The notes: generated by a model from the sequence alone, not told the origin. A stretch of 64,000 nucleotides of DNA from Algoriphagus marinus (GCF_001936475.1 NZ_MSPQ01000005.1:1-64000); one strand, 5' to 3'. Counted from the first letter of the stretch, positions 28,014 to 37,839 are shown. Numbers and translations are program-made.

Positions 28014-28028
28014 TTAGAATCATTCTAA
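28014..28028. promoter_or_regulatory. Fur-like inverted repeat upstream of the TonB receptor
   Basis: TTAGAAT-C-ATTCTAA is a perfect 7-1-7 inverted repeat. Further TTATTTAGA copies flank it at about 27975 and 28037. Such AT-rich repeats resemble iron-regulator boxes of Bacteroidota. Its position 53 bp before the receptor start supports iron-responsive control, though the regulator is not proven. Confidence 0.45.
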
Positions 28029-28136
28029 ACAAGTCTTATTTAGAAAAAATCTTAATAAAATTAAGCTTTCCAAAAAGCCAGATTTACTTCCATTTTAAGG
28101 AGAATTGTTACCTTTTAAAAATCAATAACTTGCACT

Positions 28137-29600
28137 ATGAAGAATTCCTTTATCCTGATCTTTCTGATTTCTGCTTTGTGTTTGAGTTGTGCTGAAAAGC
28201 CTAAAACTCGACCAAATATTCTCTTCATTTTTGCAGATGATCAGCGGTCTGATGCCTTAGGAATCGCCGGAAACAATGTTTTGAAGACTCCCAATATTGA
28301 TGAATTGGCGAGAACCGGTACTCGATTTACCAACGCTTATGTCATGGGTGGAAATCACGGCGCCATCTGCGCAGCAAGCCGAGCGATGATGCTTTCAGGC
28401 AAAAGCCTTTTTCACGTTTTGGACAAACTTGAAGGACAGGAGACCATGCCGATGCACTTTGCGAAGCAAGGCTATGAAACCTTCGGTACCGGTAAATGGC
28501 ATAATGAAAAGGAGATGTTTGAGGCTAGTTTTCAAAAAGGCAAAAATGTTTTTCTGGGTGGAATGGCGGATCATTTTAGTATTTCAGTGAGGGATTTACC
28601 AGCTGATGGCAAACTATCCGAGCCTGAGAAAAAGGGTTATTCTACAGATTTATTTGTAGATGTAGCCAAAGAATTTTTGGAAGATTATGCCAATTCTGCC
28701 CAGGAAAATCCGTTTTTTGCCTACGTTTCTTTTACCGTTCCCCACGATCCTTATTCCCCAAAGGCTGATTATATCAACCGTTACCATACGGCTAAAATTC
28801 TACTTCCTGAAAATTTCATGGGGCTTCACCCCTTTGCATTTGATCAATTAAATGTGCGGGATGAAAATCTTATCGCCTGGCCTAGGAAGCCAGAACTAGT
28901 CAAAGAAATCCTTTCGGATTACTACAGCCTGATTACGCATCTGGATGATCAAGTCGGGAAATTGATCTCCACACTTAAGGAAAAAGGACTTTATGAAAAT
29001 ACGATTATCGTCTATGCTGCAGATAATGGCTTGGCTATTGGCTCACATGGCTTGCTTGGAAAGCAGAATCTATACGAACATAGCACCAAAGTTCCGATGA
29101 TCATTTCCGGACCTGGAATCCCTAAAGATCAGCTTTCGGATGCTTTCGTCTATCTCTATGATTTGTTTCCCACTTTGGCTGAACTTGCCAGCATTCCAAG
29201 CCCAGAAAGTATCGACGGGCAAAGTTTGGTCCCGGTCCTCAATGGAGAAAAAAAGGAAATTCGGAATTCACTTTTTACAGCCTACAGACACACGGTTAGA
29301 TCAATTCGGGAAGGAAATTGGAAATTGATCCGCTATCCGGAGCGGGATTTTACCCAACTTTTTGATTTGGAAAATGATCCTTTTGAGTTGAATAATTTGG
29401 CTGAAAATCCAGCATCTTATCAACAGCTCAATAAGTTGAAAGCGATTCTGGAGCGCGAACAAAAACTGGCAGGAGACACAGTTCTTTGGACGGCTGAAAC
29501 GATTTTACCCTTGGAATACGATCATACCAAAATCGAGCGGAGTCCTGATCAATGGCAGCCGGGGTATACTTTGAAAAAGTATTTCAACACCTACGACTGA
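28137..29600 (+). CDS. lipoprotein sulfatase (type I, formylglycine)
   Basis: 487 aa with lipobox LCLSC (Cys18). The alkaline-phosphatase-fold sulfatase begins PNILFIFADDQRSDALG with the two metal Asp. The formylglycine motif is C78-A-A-S-R82, fitting C-x-(P/A)-x-R. A later YAADNGLAIGSHGLLGK supplies further metal and sulfate-binding residues. The family hydrolyses sulfate esters of polysaccharides or small molecules. An activating enzyme is expected elsewhere. Divergent from the TonB receptor. Confidence 0.9.
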   Translation: MKNSFILIFLISALCLSCAEKPKTRPNILFIFADDQRSDALGIAGNNVLKTPNIDELARTGTRFTNAYVMGGNHGAICAASRAMMLSGKSLFHVLDKLEGQETMPMHFAKQGYETFGTGKWHNEKEMFEASFQKGKNVFLGGMADHFSISVRDLPADGKLSEPEKKGYSTDLFVDVAKEFLEDYANSAQENPFFAYVSFTVPHDPYSPKADYINRYHTAKILLPENFMGLHPFAFDQLNVRDENLIAWPRKPELVKEILSDYYSLITHLDDQVGKLISTLKEKGLYENTIIVYAADNGLAIGSHGLLGKQNLYEHSTKVPMIISGPGIPKDQLSDAFVYLYDLFPTLAELASIPSPESIDGQSLVPVLNGEKKEIRNSLFTAYRHTVRSIREGNWKLIRYPERDFTQLFDLENDPFELNNLAENPASYQQLNKLKAILEREQKLAGDTVLWTAETILPLEYDHTKIERSPDQWQPGYTLKKYFNTYD

Positions 29601-29745
29601 ATCTAATCGCCGCTGGAATGTCCGAAAGCCTGAAAAAAGTGTTCATTATCAAACACCTTTGGAAAGCAGATCTATCAAAAAGGGCTATTTGCTCTGTTTT
29701 TCGAATTGGAACAAAAATTGAAACTCTGAAAGAAACCAAATTCCT

Positions 29746-29940
29746 ATGCTGACCTTCTTACTTTGGATCATCCTTTTTATTATCTGTTGGCCGATCGCTT
29801 TGATCGCACTGATCCTTTATCCTATCGTATGGCTATTGCTTTTACCTTTCCGCTTACTGGGTTTTGCAATTGATCTATCCTTCGATTTGGTTCGCAATCT
29901 GTTTATGCTTCCTTTTCGACTGGTTGGAGTAAAAGGATAA
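29746..29940 (+). CDS. small hydrophobic membrane protein
   Basis: 64 aa, nearly all hydrophobic with Pro/Arg punctuation (LLLPFRLLGFAIDLSFDLV, LFMLPFRLVGVKG). Two membrane helices are likely and two short PFRL motifs repeat. Similar small proteins occur in other Bacteroidota but have no assigned role. It sits between sulfatase and sialidase genes on the same strand. Confidence 0.5.
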   Translation: MLTFLLWIILFIICWPIALIALILYPIVWLLLLPFRLLGFAIDLSFDLVRNLFMLPFRLVGVKG

Positions 29941-30156
29941 TTATAACTATGGTTATTCCCAATAATGCCAGAAACCTTATTTTCTTTGATTTTCTGGATG
30001 GGAGACCGATGACAGAAGACCTATACCAACCAAATTTAGGTCCTACCTTATTTTAAAAAGGTGCATTTTCCATTTACATAAAAGCAGATTTGCCTAATTT
30101 GAAAATTGCATCCTTCGGATCATTTCAGCATTTTTAGAAAACCTAATCCGCTAAAA

Positions 30157-31317
30157 ATGCGAAATCTAGTTTCAGTTCTCCTTTTTCTAATCCCCTTTTC
30201 ACTTTTTGCCCAAGAAAGCATGGTTTTCGAGGGAGGAAAAGAAGGCCACGCGATCTATAGAATTCCAGCAATCATCTCTTTGCCAAGCCATGAGCTATTG
30301 GCTTTTGCCGAAGGCAGAGTCAATGGATATGACGATTTTGGAGATATCAATTTGGTCATGAGAAGAAGTATGGATCAAGGCAAAACTTGGTCTGCTTTGA
30401 AAACTCTGGTTGATTACGATTCCCTGCAAGCGGGAAATCCGGCGCCAGTCGTGGATTTATTTGACCCGGAATATCCGAAAGGAGTGATTTATCTTTTTTA
30501 TAATTCCGGGAATAATCACGAGTACGATATTCGCATGAATCGGGGAGTTCGGGAAGTCTGGATGATTCGGTCTGTTGATTTGGGAGAAAGTTGGGAAGCA
30601 CCTGTCAACATCACTTCACAAGTCCACCGTCCGAACCATCCTTCGTTCAATCCCACCTACAAAAATCCAGAAGATTGGAGGCATTATGCCAACACGCCAG
30701 GTCATGCATTTCAGTTTCAAAAAGGAAAATACCAAGGCAGAATCTATGTAGCAGCCAATCACTCCCAAGGCGATCCCAGGGATGATTTTATGGAGTATCA
30801 AGCCCATGGATTCTATTCGGATGACCATGGCAAAACATTTAAAATTTCCGAATCAATCCAATTTCCGGGATCGAATGAGGCCATCGCTGCCGAACTTCCA
30901 AACAGCCAAATGATCATGAGTATTCGCAACCAGCGTGGAGATATTCGACAACGTATTTTGGCCTTTTCCAGTGATGGTGGAGCGACTTGGGACAAACAAT
31001 ACTTCGAGCCAAGTTTAATTGATCCGGTTTGTCAGGGATCTATAATTTCCTTTACGGATTCAAAAGGGCAATTTATCCTCGCTCATTCCAATAATGCTGA
31101 CGAACAAAACAGGAATAACCTCAGCATCAAGTTAAGTTTTGATCAAGGTGAGACCTGGCCAGAAACCATCTTAATAGACGGAATCGAAAACCCAGGCAAA
31201 TCCGCATATACCGCCTACAGTGATTTGGTTGTCCTGAAAGACAATACGATTGGGATACTTTATGAGAAAAATAATTACACTGAAATAGTATTCAAGGTTA
31301 TTCAAATTTCATTTTAA
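30157..31317 (+). CDS. exo-alpha-sialidase (GH33-like)
   Basis: 386 aa from ATG 30157, chosen because it starts the signal peptide (MRNLVSVLLFLIPFSLFAQ); an upstream ATG at 30106 gives a non-signal extension. The Y-R-I-P motif lies near the N-terminus (AIYRIPAI). Five Asp boxes follow: SMDQGKTW, SVDLGESW, SDDHGKTF, SSDGGATW and SFDQGETW. These are the six-bladed sialidase hallmarks. It releases terminal sialic acid from glycans outside the cell or in the periplasm. A second BNR protein and a NanA/DapA-family lyase lie at 37.9-39.9 kb. Confidence 0.85.
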   Translation: MRNLVSVLLFLIPFSLFAQESMVFEGGKEGHAIYRIPAIISLPSHELLAFAEGRVNGYDDFGDINLVMRRSMDQGKTWSALKTLVDYDSLQAGNPAPVVDLFDPEYPKGVIYLFYNSGNNHEYDIRMNRGVREVWMIRSVDLGESWEAPVNITSQVHRPNHPSFNPTYKNPEDWRHYANTPGHAFQFQKGKYQGRIYVAANHSQGDPRDDFMEYQAHGFYSDDHGKTFKISESIQFPGSNEAIAAELPNSQMIMSIRNQRGDIRQRILAFSSDGGATWDKQYFEPSLIDPVCQGSIISFTDSKGQFILAHSNNADEQNRNNLSIKLSFDQGETWPETILIDGIENPGKSAYTAYSDLVVLKDNTIGILYEKNNYTEIVFKVIQISF

Positions 31318-31429
31318 AACCATAAGCAAAACAGTTTATTCAAATTTCAAAAAACTATAGTCTCATATCAGCCTTACTTTTCTGAATATTTGAAAGTCGA
31401 GAATTCAACCCTTATAGAACTGAAATTCG

Positions 31430-33211
31430 GTGAGGAAGCACATATTATTTATTGTTTCTATTCTTTTTTCCCTCCAATGCTATTCCCAAAACCAAAAGGA
31501 TAGTACTAAGATTTCTATTACCCAAAAAGCGCTGGGAGAAGGACTTAAATTAATCACAAGAACTGGAGGTGATAGTGTTTTAGTAGAAAATAGTGAAGAT
31601 AGATTCCTGCCCTATGAAGGGAAAATTATCCGTAATATTTATATAGAAAGTATTGGGTTCGAAAAATCAATTTATGGCAATGAGAAGCCTATTACACAGA
31701 AAATTGGACGGACTGCAAATAAACTTCATACCAATACACGTGAAAAAACTATCCGACAGCATCTGTTCATTCGTCCAAATGATCTCCTAAATCCATACAA
31801 ACTTGGAGACAATGAAAGATTCTTAAGGAATAAGGATTTTATTTTGGAATCAAGATTTGTCGTCATCACTGTAGACAATTCGGATTCTGTGGATGTCACA
31901 ATTGTTACCAGAGATGTTTTTAGTATAGGTTTATCTGCTGGTGGAAGTTTTCCTTCAGCTCCAAAATTCAATCTTTACGATGCCAATTTAGATGGAAGAG
32001 GACAAAGAATTGAATTCAATTTCCTTTTTGACCAAGACAGAAAACCCAAAACCGGCTTCGGAGCATCCTTCAAAAAGAGTAGTTTTTTGGGAAGTTTTGC
32101 CGATCTGGAGTTCTTTTACACACAGTTAAATTCCGGATTTAGCTATGGAGATGAGACAGAATATGCCACAGGAATTATAATAGACAGGCAATTAGTTTCT
32201 CCCTATTCCAGAATGGCAGGAGGACTCCAACTGAGCAAAAATTGGTCAAGAAACGTCTACTCAAGACCAGACTCAGCCTTCCTCGATTATTCTTACAACT
32301 TAGTGGACCTTTGGGCTGGATATAACTTTGGAGCTAAGAAAAAAATTCAGGATCGAAACAGAGCTTTTTTGGCTCTCAGGGTTTTTGATGGATATTATTC
32401 CAGACAACCAGATTTAGAAGGATTAATACGGAATAAAATTTATAATAACGCAAGCGGTGTTTTGGCTGCCATGACCTTTTATAAAAGAGACTTTTTCAAA
32501 ACGCAGTATGTTTTTGGTTTTGGTAGAACTGAGGATGTCCCCTATGGTTATTCCATTACTCCAACTTTTGGGTTGGTCAGACAATTAAGAACTCAAAGGC
32601 CTTATGCGGCAATTAAACTTGAGTATAACGCAGCCTTCAGCTCAGGAAGTTTTTATGACCTTGAATTCAATGTCTCAAGCTACTTCAGAAATTCGATTCT
32701 GGAAGATGCAGTGTTTACTTCCAATATTTCATACGCCACAAAAGTATTCACCATTGGAAGATTCAAGATTAGGAATTCGGCAATGCTTAACTATACTCAG
32801 CTTTTTAATGTTTTTGCAAATGACTGGCTACAAATTGATTCATCAATTATCCCAGGCTTAAGAATTAGAGAATTAGATGCTTCAAAGCGAAATTCTTTAG
32901 GACTACAAACAATAGTTTTTACCCCCTGGTCAATCATTGGATTCCGAATTGCTCCCTTTACTGCGGTTAATTGGGCTATGATGAAGTGTCGTACTTGTGA
33001 AGAAAAAAATAACATTTACACAGGAATTAGTGCCGGCATGCGAATCAGAAATGAAAACTTGATTTTTGGAACCATGGAATTAAAAGCTACTTATATTCCA
33101 AATGATGAATCTGGTGACTCCAAGTTCTCATTTAGCTTTCGCCAAAATCTAAGATTTAGAAAAACAGAAGTGTTTGTTACGGCTCCTTCCCTGAATAGGT
33201 ACAATAATTAA
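31430..33211 (+). CDS. outer-membrane protein, BamA/TamA-like fold
   Basis: 593 aa with a signal peptide (1-20, LQCYSQNQ). The start is GTG 31430, needed to keep the signal peptide. Residues about 60-155 look like a POTRA-type region (GKIIRNIYIESIGF ... TIRQHLFIRPNDLLNPYKLG), and the rest is a large beta-barrel rich in aromatic strands ending NRYNN. The general layout matches Omp85-like proteins, but no surface-antigen motif is obvious. It is probably transport or envelope biogenesis; substrate unknown. Confidence 0.65.
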   Translation: MRKHILFIVSILFSLQCYSQNQKDSTKISITQKALGEGLKLITRTGGDSVLVENSEDRFLPYEGKIIRNIYIESIGFEKSIYGNEKPITQKIGRTANKLHTNTREKTIRQHLFIRPNDLLNPYKLGDNERFLRNKDFILESRFVVITVDNSDSVDVTIVTRDVFSIGLSAGGSFPSAPKFNLYDANLDGRGQRIEFNFLFDQDRKPKTGFGASFKKSSFLGSFADLEFFYTQLNSGFSYGDETEYATGIIIDRQLVSPYSRMAGGLQLSKNWSRNVYSRPDSAFLDYSYNLVDLWAGYNFGAKKKIQDRNRAFLALRVFDGYYSRQPDLEGLIRNKIYNNASGVLAAMTFYKRDFFKTQYVFGFGRTEDVPYGYSITPTFGLVRQLRTQRPYAAIKLEYNAAFSSGSFYDLEFNVSSYFRNSILEDAVFTSNISYATKVFTIGRFKIRNSAMLNYTQLFNVFANDWLQIDSSIIPGLRIRELDASKRNSLGLQTIVFTPWSIIGFRIAPFTAVNWAMMKCRTCEEKNNIYTGISAGMRIRNENLIFGTMELKATYIPNDESGDSKFSFSFRQNLRFRKTEVFVTAPSLNRYNN

Positions 33212-33295
33212 TCTTGGAAAAATCCATAAGCTGATTTTTATCATTGTTTGACTCTTTGGGAAAGTTTAGGTTTCGATACTCTAAACAATACACCC

Positions 33296-33721
33296 ATGAA
33301 AAACACAAACCTATTTGGCCGAATCTCTTTATTTATCATCTATTTCTGGTTTGGTTTTTTGAAAGTTATCGGGATTTCTCCCGCTGAGGCACTGGTTCAA
33401 AATCTCTTTTCAGAGACATTTGGAAGTTTGATAGACTTCAAAATATTCTGCCTAGGTTTTGGGCTATTTGAATGCTTGATTGGAGCAATTTGGCTTTTCC
33501 CAAAGCTGACGAAATATGCTTTTTACTTACTTATTTTTCATATGGTCACCACATTCCTACCTGTCCTAATATTACCTGATGCCACCTGGCAAACTTGGTT
33601 CACTCCGACCTTGGTGGGACAATACATCATCAAGAATTTTGCGCTGATTTCTCTGGGGATGTTTATTTGGAAGGAATGGAAATCAACACTTTCCATCAAC
33701 CTTAATTTAATTACCAAATAA
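33296..33721 (+). CDS. DoxX-like membrane protein
   Basis: 141 aa from ATG 33296 (an in-frame extension to 33248 lacks a good start). It has four transmembrane helices and the pattern IIYFWFGFLKVIGISPAEALV at the N-terminus, typical of DoxX/YkgB-like proteins. These are poorly characterised inner-membrane proteins linked with redox stress. It stands 84 bp after the barrel protein. Confidence 0.7.
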   Translation: MKNTNLFGRISLFIIYFWFGFLKVIGISPAEALVQNLFSETFGSLIDFKIFCLGFGLFECLIGAIWLFPKLTKYAFYLLIFHMVTTFLPVLILPDATWQTWFTPTLVGQYIIKNFALISLGMFIWKEWKSTLSINLNLITK

Positions 33722-33744
33722 GCTTCTGATTATGTCTTCGCTCC

Positions 33745-33800
33745 CATGAGTGTCTTCACTTGCGGTTGAATTGATGGTTAGTGAAGAAACAAACCGTGGC
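33745..33800. repeat. degenerate copy of dispersed palindromic repeat
   Basis: AGTGTCTTCACT and then GTTAGTGAAGAAACAAAC (33777-33794) followed by CGTGGC are diverged versions of the GTTCGTG...CACGAAC palindrome seen at 43977, 44214, 46233 and 49602. It lies in the convergent gap between the DoxX-like and LLM genes. Confidence 0.5.
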
Positions 33801-33825
33801 AGAACATCTTACATTTTCAAATTTC

Positions 33826-34857
33826 TCACTTTGCCTTTCTGACTTGAGGAATCACTTCTTTACCAATCAATTCAATCGCATTCTTTAATTGATCATGACT
33901 CAGATTGGCATTATCCATTTGAAAACTGAATCGGTCAATCCCTCCAAGGGCTTCGCTGTGACGAAGGATTTTTGCAGCTACTTCTTCCGGTCCACCGACG
34001 ACTAAAGCTCCCAAAGACCCTGTTTGCGCATTGAAGTGAGCTCGAGTCACTGGAGGCCAGCCTCGCTCTTTTCCGATTCTTGTAAAAGTTTCTGCGTAGC
34101 CCGGATAATAGGTTTCAATTGCCTTTTCAGTAGTTTCAGCCACATAGCCCAAGGAATGCAAACCTACTTTCAGCCTCTCAGGTGAATGGCCAGCTTTTGC
34201 CCCAGCCTGCCGATAGAGATCCACAAGGGGACGAAATCGATGCGTCTCTCCGCCAATTACAGCCACCATCAAGGGTAAACCCAACATCCCAGCACGCGCA
34301 AAGGAAGCTGGCGTACCTCCCACTCCTTGCCAAATCGGCAAAGAATCTTGGAGCGGTCTAGGATATATGGCCTGCTGATTTAATGAGGGGCGAAATCTCC
34401 CTTTCCAAGTGACGATTTCCTCATCGCGAATCTTCAAAAGCAATTCTAATTTCTCCGAAAACAAGTCATCGTAATCCCTCAAATTCAAACCAAAAAGTGG
34501 AAAAGCTTCTGTGAAAGAACCCCTTCCTGCAACGATTTCAGCCCGGCCATTGGAAATCAAATCAAGCGTAGCAAACTCCTGAAAAACCCGAACAGGATCC
34601 GCTGCGCTCAATACGGTCACGGCTGAAGTCAGCTTGATTCGTTTAGTCCGGGAAGCGGCAGCTGCTAAAATAATCGCGGTGGCTGAATCCAAGAATTCTT
34701 TGCGGTGATGCTCACCAATCCCAAAAACATCCAAACCCATTTCATCTGCATGAACGATTCGGTCTATCAATTCTGAAAGTGATTTTCTTCTGTTTTCAGT
34801 CTGGCTATCCGTGCCGGCAGGAGCTGCTGCAGCAAAGCTATCTATTCCTATTTCCAT
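33826..34857 (-). CDS. LLM-class flavin-dependent oxidoreductase
   Basis: 343 aa bacterial-luciferase-like TIM barrel. It contains the GIGEHHRKEF motif near 47, TAVTVLSAADPVRVFQEFAT near 78 and the VAGRGSF region near 110. These define the LLM group 1 proteins that use FMN or F420 for monooxygenation or reduction. It is monocistronic. No substrate is implied by the neighbours. Confidence 0.88.
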   Translation of the reverse strand: MEIGIDSFAAAAPAGTDSQTENRRKSLSELIDRIVHADEMGLDVFGIGEHHRKEFLDSATAIILAAAASRTKRIKLTSAVTVLSAADPVRVFQEFATLDLISNGRAEIVAGRGSFTEAFPLFGLNLRDYDDLFSEKLELLLKIRDEEIVTWKGRFRPSLNQQAIYPRPLQDSLPIWQGVGGTPASFARAGMLGLPLMVAVIGGETHRFRPLVDLYRQAGAKAGHSPERLKVGLHSLGYVAETTEKAIETYYPGYAETFTRIGKERGWPPVTRAHFNAQTGSLGALVVGGPEEVAAKILRHSEALGGIDRFSFQMDNANLSHDQLKNAIELIGKEVIPQVRKAK

Positions 34858-35027
34858 GGGTTTTGCTGGGGTTTAATTTTCTCTAAACCTACGACAAGCT
34901 TTTTCAATTCCATTTATGCTGTTGCATTACAATAAAAAATCGATTTCGTCAATTCTCATCAAAATGGACTTGGCATGCAAAAGCTAAATCCCTATCTTTT
35001 AAAAGATTACCCATTTAACTTCTTGCT

Positions 35028-36467
35028 ATGAAAAAAATCACTTCTCTTGCCACACTAATTATTTTCAGTTGCTTTGTTTTTGCCTGTGCGACAGCAGAAA
35101 GGAAAACGGAGGAAATTCCAACTCCCAAAGCTGAAAACTTGCTTAAGGATTATATCAATGGTGCTAGTCCAGACTTCTCCTATGAGATCGTTCATTCGGT
35201 TCCCGGAGAAAAATACGACTTTCATGTCCTTCGAATGGTTTCTCAAAACTGGCTAACGCCTGATTTGGTGGACAAAACGGAATGGTGGCATTGGGTATCG
35301 ATTGTTGTACCCAAAGACAGTCCATTTGACACCAGTTTGATGTGGATCGGAGGAGGAAGTACCGATTCCAAAATGCCCGAAAAGCCAAATGAGTTGATTT
35401 TGGCGGCAGCGATGCAGACCAATTCCATCGTGGCTGAGATTCATAATATCCCTTTCCAACCCTTAACATTTGCTAATGACAGCTTCGGAGAGCGCTATGA
35501 GGATGCGATCATTACCTATGGTTGGCGGAAATTTCTGGAAGGAGGGGCCAAAGATGAAGATGCGATCTGGCTGGCAAGATTCCCGATGACCAAAGCTGTG
35601 AAACTGGGAATGGATGCGGTAACCGAAGTGGTAGAAAAAAACTATCAAAAGAAACTCAACTCCTTTGTTGTGGGAGGAGCTTCTAAGCGAGGCTGGACCA
35701 CTTGGACTACTGCTGCCACAGATGATCGTGTGGTGGCGATCATTCCCGTAGTCATAGACATGCTCAATCTGGAAGCCTCTTTTGATCATCATTGGAAAAA
35801 TTACGGCTTTTGGGCCCCGGCAGTGGATGATTATGTTCGGGAAGGCATCATGGATTGGATGGGCACACCGGAGTTTGATCGATTAATGGAGCTTACGGAG
35901 CCATATTCCTTCCGAGCAGCTTATGATATGCCCAAACTCCTGATCAATGCCGCGGGAGATCAGTTTTTTCAGCCGGATAGCTGGGAGTTTTATTGGAATG
36001 ATTTGATTGGCGAAAAGCACATGCAGTACGTTCCAAATTTTGGACATGACCTCTCTGAATCGGACGCACTACCCAATATGATTTCCTTTTATGCCTCTGT
36101 TTTGAATCAAAGCCCTCGACCGAAATACGAGTGGAAAGTAGGTGATGATAAAATAATCTTGACTTTAGATCCGGCTGACAAACCTATTTCCGTAAAAACT
36201 TGGACAGCAGAAAATGAAAATGCTAGGGATTTCCGAGTGGATGAATTTGGTCCAAACTGGAAATCTTCCGAAGTTAAAATCAATGAATCAGGAACTTACG
36301 AATTAGCTTTAGAAAATCCGGAAAAAGGATTTAAAGGCTATTTTATAGAAGTGACTTTCGCAGGAAAAACACCTTTGAAAATCACAAGCGGTGTCGAAGT
36401 GATGCCAAGGACTTATCCTTTTTCGGCCTATGAACCAAAAGAAGTGATGAGCGCATCCAATAATTAA
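35028..36467 (+). CDS. PhoPQ-activated pathogenicity-related (PqaA-like) hydrolase
   Basis: 479 aa lipoprotein (lipobox VFAC, Cys about 21). Alpha/beta-hydrolase with serine motif GGASKRGW (about 217), acid in NAAGDQFFQPDS and His in PNFGHDLS. This is the PqaA family, probably an esterase or peptidase of unclear substrate. It opens a five-gene plus-strand catabolic cluster. A structured repeat (36473-36657) separates it from the next gene. Confidence 0.85.
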   Translation: MKKITSLATLIIFSCFVFACATAERKTEEIPTPKAENLLKDYINGASPDFSYEIVHSVPGEKYDFHVLRMVSQNWLTPDLVDKTEWWHWVSIVVPKDSPFDTSLMWIGGGSTDSKMPEKPNELILAAAMQTNSIVAEIHNIPFQPLTFANDSFGERYEDAIITYGWRKFLEGGAKDEDAIWLARFPMTKAVKLGMDAVTEVVEKNYQKKLNSFVVGGASKRGWTTWTTAATDDRVVAIIPVVIDMLNLEASFDHHWKNYGFWAPAVDDYVREGIMDWMGTPEFDRLMELTEPYSFRAAYDMPKLLINAAGDQFFQPDSWEFYWNDLIGEKHMQYVPNFGHDLSESDALPNMISFYASVLNQSPRPKYEWKVGDDKIILTLDPADKPISVKTWTAENENARDFRVDEFGPNWKSSEVKINESGTYELALENPEKGFKGYFIEVTFAGKTPLKITSGVEVMPRTYPFSAYEPKEVMSASNN

Positions 36468-36472
36468 TTCTT

Positions 36473-36657
36473 ATGAAATGCCCATGAGAATAATTCTCAC
36501 ACAGAGGAAGGATTATGTAGGGCATTCCATATGACCGCTAAAAAACAAATTATAAACAGATGAAATCGAGCATGTCTCAAGCGATACACACTGGGATGAT
36601 TGTAATCCATGCGAGATTCCATATGACAATTGAAAATCAAATTATAAACAGATGAAA
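36473..36657 (+). repeat. two tandem copies of a structured 5'-leader repeat
   Basis: Copy A spans about 36473-36536 and copy B about 36560-36627. Each begins ATGAAAT and ends ATTCCATATGAC. Each is followed by the same 20-base sequence CAAATTATAAACAGATGAAA (36546-36565 and 36638-36657). The second of these contains the ATG (36652) of the esterase gene. The ends pair: ATGCC/GGCAT in copy A, and AATC-GA-GC/GC-GA-GATT with tandem G-A mismatches in copy B. Two more copies lie upstream of another gene at 62.8-63.0 kb. Confidence 0.75.
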
Positions 36658-37839
36658 CCACTTCTCTTTTCAGTTGCCTTTCTTCTTGCCCAAATCCCAA
36701 TGAAATTATTCGCCCAAAATGAAGCCAATTACGATGAAAGCAAAGTACCTGCTTTGATACTTCCTGATCCTTTTGTTAGTGAGAAAGGGTTCCTTATTAA
36801 AAGTCAAGATGACTGGGAAAAGGTCAGAAGGCCGGAGATTTTCGACTTATTTGAAAGCGAAGTCTATGGCATACTTCCCAAGGATTTTGATAAAATATCA
36901 TTTGAGGTAGTCTCAGAAAAATCAAACCCTTATCCGGATATAGCTGAGTTGGAGGAAGTAAATATCATAGTCACGAGAAATGGAAAATCCCATACCATGC
37001 GGATTAACCTTTTCCTTCCCAAGGATAAAAAAACTCCAACCCCTATCGTTTTGCTCATTAATTATTTACCCGCTTATCCAGAGGGAAAGTTGGTAGATGA
37101 GGCTTTCTGGCCAGTTCCTGAACTCATCAAAAGAGGTTTTGCAACTGCTTCCTTCCACGCCGAAACAGTGGCTCCTGACCTGAACGAAACTTTTCTAGAT
37201 GGAATCATTTCGACCCTTTACCCTGAGCAAATCGGCAAAGCAAATGGCATGAAAGCTTACGGAGCTTGGGGATGGGGGGCGATGCGCGCCATGGATTATT
37301 TTTCTCAACATCCTAAAATCAATTCAGAAAAATCGGTTCTCGTTGGCCATTCCCGTACCGGAAAAGCAGCCCTTTGGACTTCAGCAAACGACCCTCGTTG
37401 GGCAATCACTTATGCCAATGAATCAGGCTGTGGTGGGGCAGCAATTTCCAGAAGGAAGTATGGCGAAACAGTCGAAGCTATCAATACCAGATTTCCCTAT
37501 TGGTTTGCGGATAATTTCAAAAAATACAATGGAAAAGAAGAAACACTTCCAATTGATCAACACATGCTTCCGGGTTTGATTGCGCCGCGAGCGATCTATT
37601 ATTCCAGTGCCAAAGGTGACCAATGGGCAGATCCAAAAGGTGAATTCTTGGGAATCAAATTGGGAAGTCGAGTGTATTCGGAGATTTACGGGAAGAAAGT
37701 TGAATTTCCGGATGAGTTTGAAAGTCTGAATTCACCCATTCACCAAGAATCAGTCGGTTACCACAGACGGGAAGGTAAACACGATTTGACTTGGGGTGAT
37801 TGGGAGATTTTTCTGGAATTTGTACAGAAGAATCTTTGA
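36652..37839 (+). CDS. glucuronoyl esterase-like (CE15) protein
   Basis: 395 aa with a signal peptide (1-21). An alpha/beta hydrolase with G-H-S-R-T-G-K at 232-238 (Ser234), the CE15 nucleophile motif, followed by the conserved ANESGCGGAAISR with acidic Glu257. The His is in GKHDLTWGDW near the end. CE15 enzymes cleave esters between lignin alcohols and glucuronate or other uronate esters. The start codon lies inside the last piece of the leader repeat. It fits a plant- or algal-polysaccharide catabolic cluster. Confidence 0.85.
   Translation: MKPLLFSVAFLLAQIPMKLFAQNEANYDESKVPALILPDPFVSEKGFLIKSQDDWEKVRRPEIFDLFESEVYGILPKDFDKISFEVVSEKSNPYPDIAELEEVNIIVTRNGKSHTMRINLFLPKDKKTPTPIVLLINYLPAYPEGKLVDEAFWPVPELIKRGFATASFHAETVAPDLNETFLDGIISTLYPEQIGKANGMKAYGAWGWGAMRAMDYFSQHPKINSEKSVLVGHSRTGKAALWTSANDPRWAITYANESGCGGAAISRRKYGETVEAINTRFPYWFADNFKKYNGKEETLPIDQHMLPGLIAPRAIYYSSAKGDQWADPKGEFLGIKLGSRVYSEIYGKKVEFPDEFESLNSPIHQESVGYHRREGKHDLTWGDWEIFLEFVQKNL

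Noticed and set aside
27962..28136. Cobalamin riboswitch before the TonB receptor
   Set aside because: No B12-box-like sequence or long structured leader is visible; the gap is short and carries iron-type repeats.
29552..29752. 66-codon open frame between sulfatase and small membrane gene
   Set aside because: It begins inside the sulfatase gene in another frame and shows no motif or signal.
30106..30156. Upstream start of the sialidase gene
   Set aside because: The extension breaks the signal peptide; ATG 30157 gives a normal one.
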